Source: Streptomyces sp. NBC_01275 (lineage in GTDB: Bacteria > Actinomycetota > Actinomycetes > Streptomycetales > Streptomycetaceae). From it: 64,000 bases of DNA. Location of the stretch: the NCBI RefSeq assembly GCF_026340655.1, contig NZ_JAPEOZ010000001.1, positions 7,378,001 to 7,442,000 of the forward strand, read 5' to 3'. Made by a program: the position numbers and the translations under genes. Each line of letters begins with the position of its first letter. The stretch's first letter is position 1. A model generated the notes under the pieces. That model saw only the letters and a list, made by a program, of their open reading frames with translations, was not told the DNA's origin and ran no database searches. Of the stretch, positions 63,209 through 64,000 are shown in pieces.

Positions 63209-64000
63209 TCAGTCCTGTTCCAGGATCACGCACGCCTCCGCGGGCACATGCAGCAGACCGTCCGGTCCGGGGGCCTGGACCGGCTCCCAGGCGGCCAGTA
63301 CGCGCGCGGGGTGCGGGCCCAGGGGGAGGGCGGCCGGCTCCTTGCCGAGGTTCACGGCCACCCGGACGTCCCCGCGCCGGAAGGCCAGCCAGCGGGCCTG
63401 TGCGTCGTAGGCGACCTTGGTGTCGGCGAGGTCGGGGTCGGTGAGGTCCGCCAGTCGGCGGCGCAGCGCGATCAGCTCGCGGTACCAGGCCAGCACGCGC
63501 GCGTGGGGCTCGCGCTGCGGCTCGGACCAGTCCAGACAGGAGCGCTCGCGCGTCGCCGGGTCCTGCGGGTCCGGCACGTCCTCCTCGGCCCAGCCGTGCG
63601 CGGCGAACTCCCGCCGCCTGCCCCGCCGTACCGCCTCGGCGAGCTCCGGGTCGGTGTGGTCGGTGAAGTACTGCCAGGGCGTGCCCGCCGCCCACTCCTC
63701 GCCCATGAACAGCATCGGCGTGAACGGGGAGGTCAGGGTCAGGGTCGCCGCGCACGCCAGCAGACCGGGGGAGAGGGACGCCGCGAGCCGGTCGCCCTGG
63801 GCGCGGTTGCCGACCTGGTCGTGGGTCTGGGAGTAGCCCAGCAGCCGGTGCGCGGGCACCCGGGAACGGTCCAGCGGGCGTCCGTGGCGGCGGCCCCGGA
63901 AGCTCGAGTACGTGCCGTCGTGGAAGAAGCCGCCGGTGAGGGTCTTGGCGAGCGCGGCGAAGGGGTCGCGCGCGAAGTCGGCGTAGTACGCCTGGGACTC
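63209..64000 (-). CDS. treZ: Malto-oligosyltrehalose trehalohydrolase (TreZ), C-terminal part (5' end outside window)
   Basis: The visible 263 residues are the C-terminal portion of a GH13 TreZ: ESQAYYADFARDPFAALAKTL at the edge, GYSQTHDQVGNRAQGDRL (with catalytic-site His-Asp), LFMGEEWAA and WYRELIALRRRLADLT. The enzyme releases trehalose from maltooligosyl trehalose. The gene continues beyond 64000. Confidence 0.93.
   Translation of the reverse strand, partial: ESQAYYADFARDPFAALAKTLTGGFFHDGTYSSFRGRRHGRPLDRSRVPAHRLLGYSQTHDQVGNRAQGDRLAASLSPGLLACAATLTLTSPFTPMLFMGEEWAAGTPWQYFTDHTDPELAEAVRRGRRREFAAHGWAEEDVPDPQDPATRERSCLDWSEPQREPHARVLAWYRELIALRRRLADLTDPDLADTKVAYDAQARWLAFRRGDVRVAVNLGKEPAALPLGPHPARVLAAWEPVQAPGPDGLLHVPAEACVILEQD

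Overview
The window is about 72% GC, uses GTG and even TTG starts freely, and carries hallmark Streptomyces genes: a two-domain geosmin synthase, an AfsA/ScbR-type gamma-butyrolactone pair, two complete conservons (CvnA-B-C-D) and numerous secreted hydrolases. From memory, the gene set from murC to geosmin synthase resembles the SCO6060-SCO6073 neighbourhood of S. coelicolor, so this is probably a chromosomal segment of a Streptomyces rather than a plasmid or prophage.

Layout. 1-6.3 kb: a partial zinc-ribbon protein, a lipoprotein polysaccharide deacetylase, a PhoX-type secreted phosphatase, a slipin with a P/Q-rich tail, a SulP transporter coupled to a beta-carbonic anhydrase, and a small secreted protein. 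6.49-9.43 kb: an apparent composite mobile element bounded by two 219-bp, nearly identical inverted copies of the 5' end of an IS630-family transposase. It carries broken transposase and TetR pieces, a quinone oxidoreductase and a DJ-1/AraC regulator, and supplies the stop codon of the neighbouring zapE. 9.4-16.2 kb: zapE, a RibD-type reductase, a conserved hypothetical, murC, msrB, a flippase-like membrane protein and DUF3515. 16.2-24.4 kb: a two-component system divergent from a ferric-reductase-like / tandem FMN-binding / ApbE operon (an extracytosolic flavinylation system), then a GT39/GT2 glycosyltransferase pair.

24.6-33.5 kb: an OpuC-type osmoprotectant ABC operon whose binding protein lies 5.4 kb away, beyond RidA and conservon 1. 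33.5-41.1 kb: a histidine-ammonia-lyase homologue lacking the MIO triad, a GH43/AbfB arabinofuranosidase, an ankyrin protein and conservon 2. 41.3-46.3 kb: an orphan sugar-binding lipoprotein, a decayed DUF574 methyltransferase, an ArsR/MgtA-type P-type ATPase pair and TatA. 46.4-52.2 kb: a DUF6114/DUF6230 pair, a secreted beta-rich protein, a membrane-anchored AA10 LPMO and an S8 protease. 52.2-54.7 kb: ScbR-like / AfsA-like / second ScbR-like signalling cluster. 54.7-64 kb: a DUF89 protein, geosmin synthase, a GATase-like protein divergent from a LysR regulator, a PDZ protein, an M24 peptidase, a kinase-like protein and the 3' part of treZ.

The strongest items for follow-up are the IS630-bounded composite element, the tandemly duplicated flavinylation substrate with its TCS, the MIO-less HAL homologue, and the conservon placed between an ABC importer and its binding protein. 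Four strong hairpin terminators and several candidate operators were also located.
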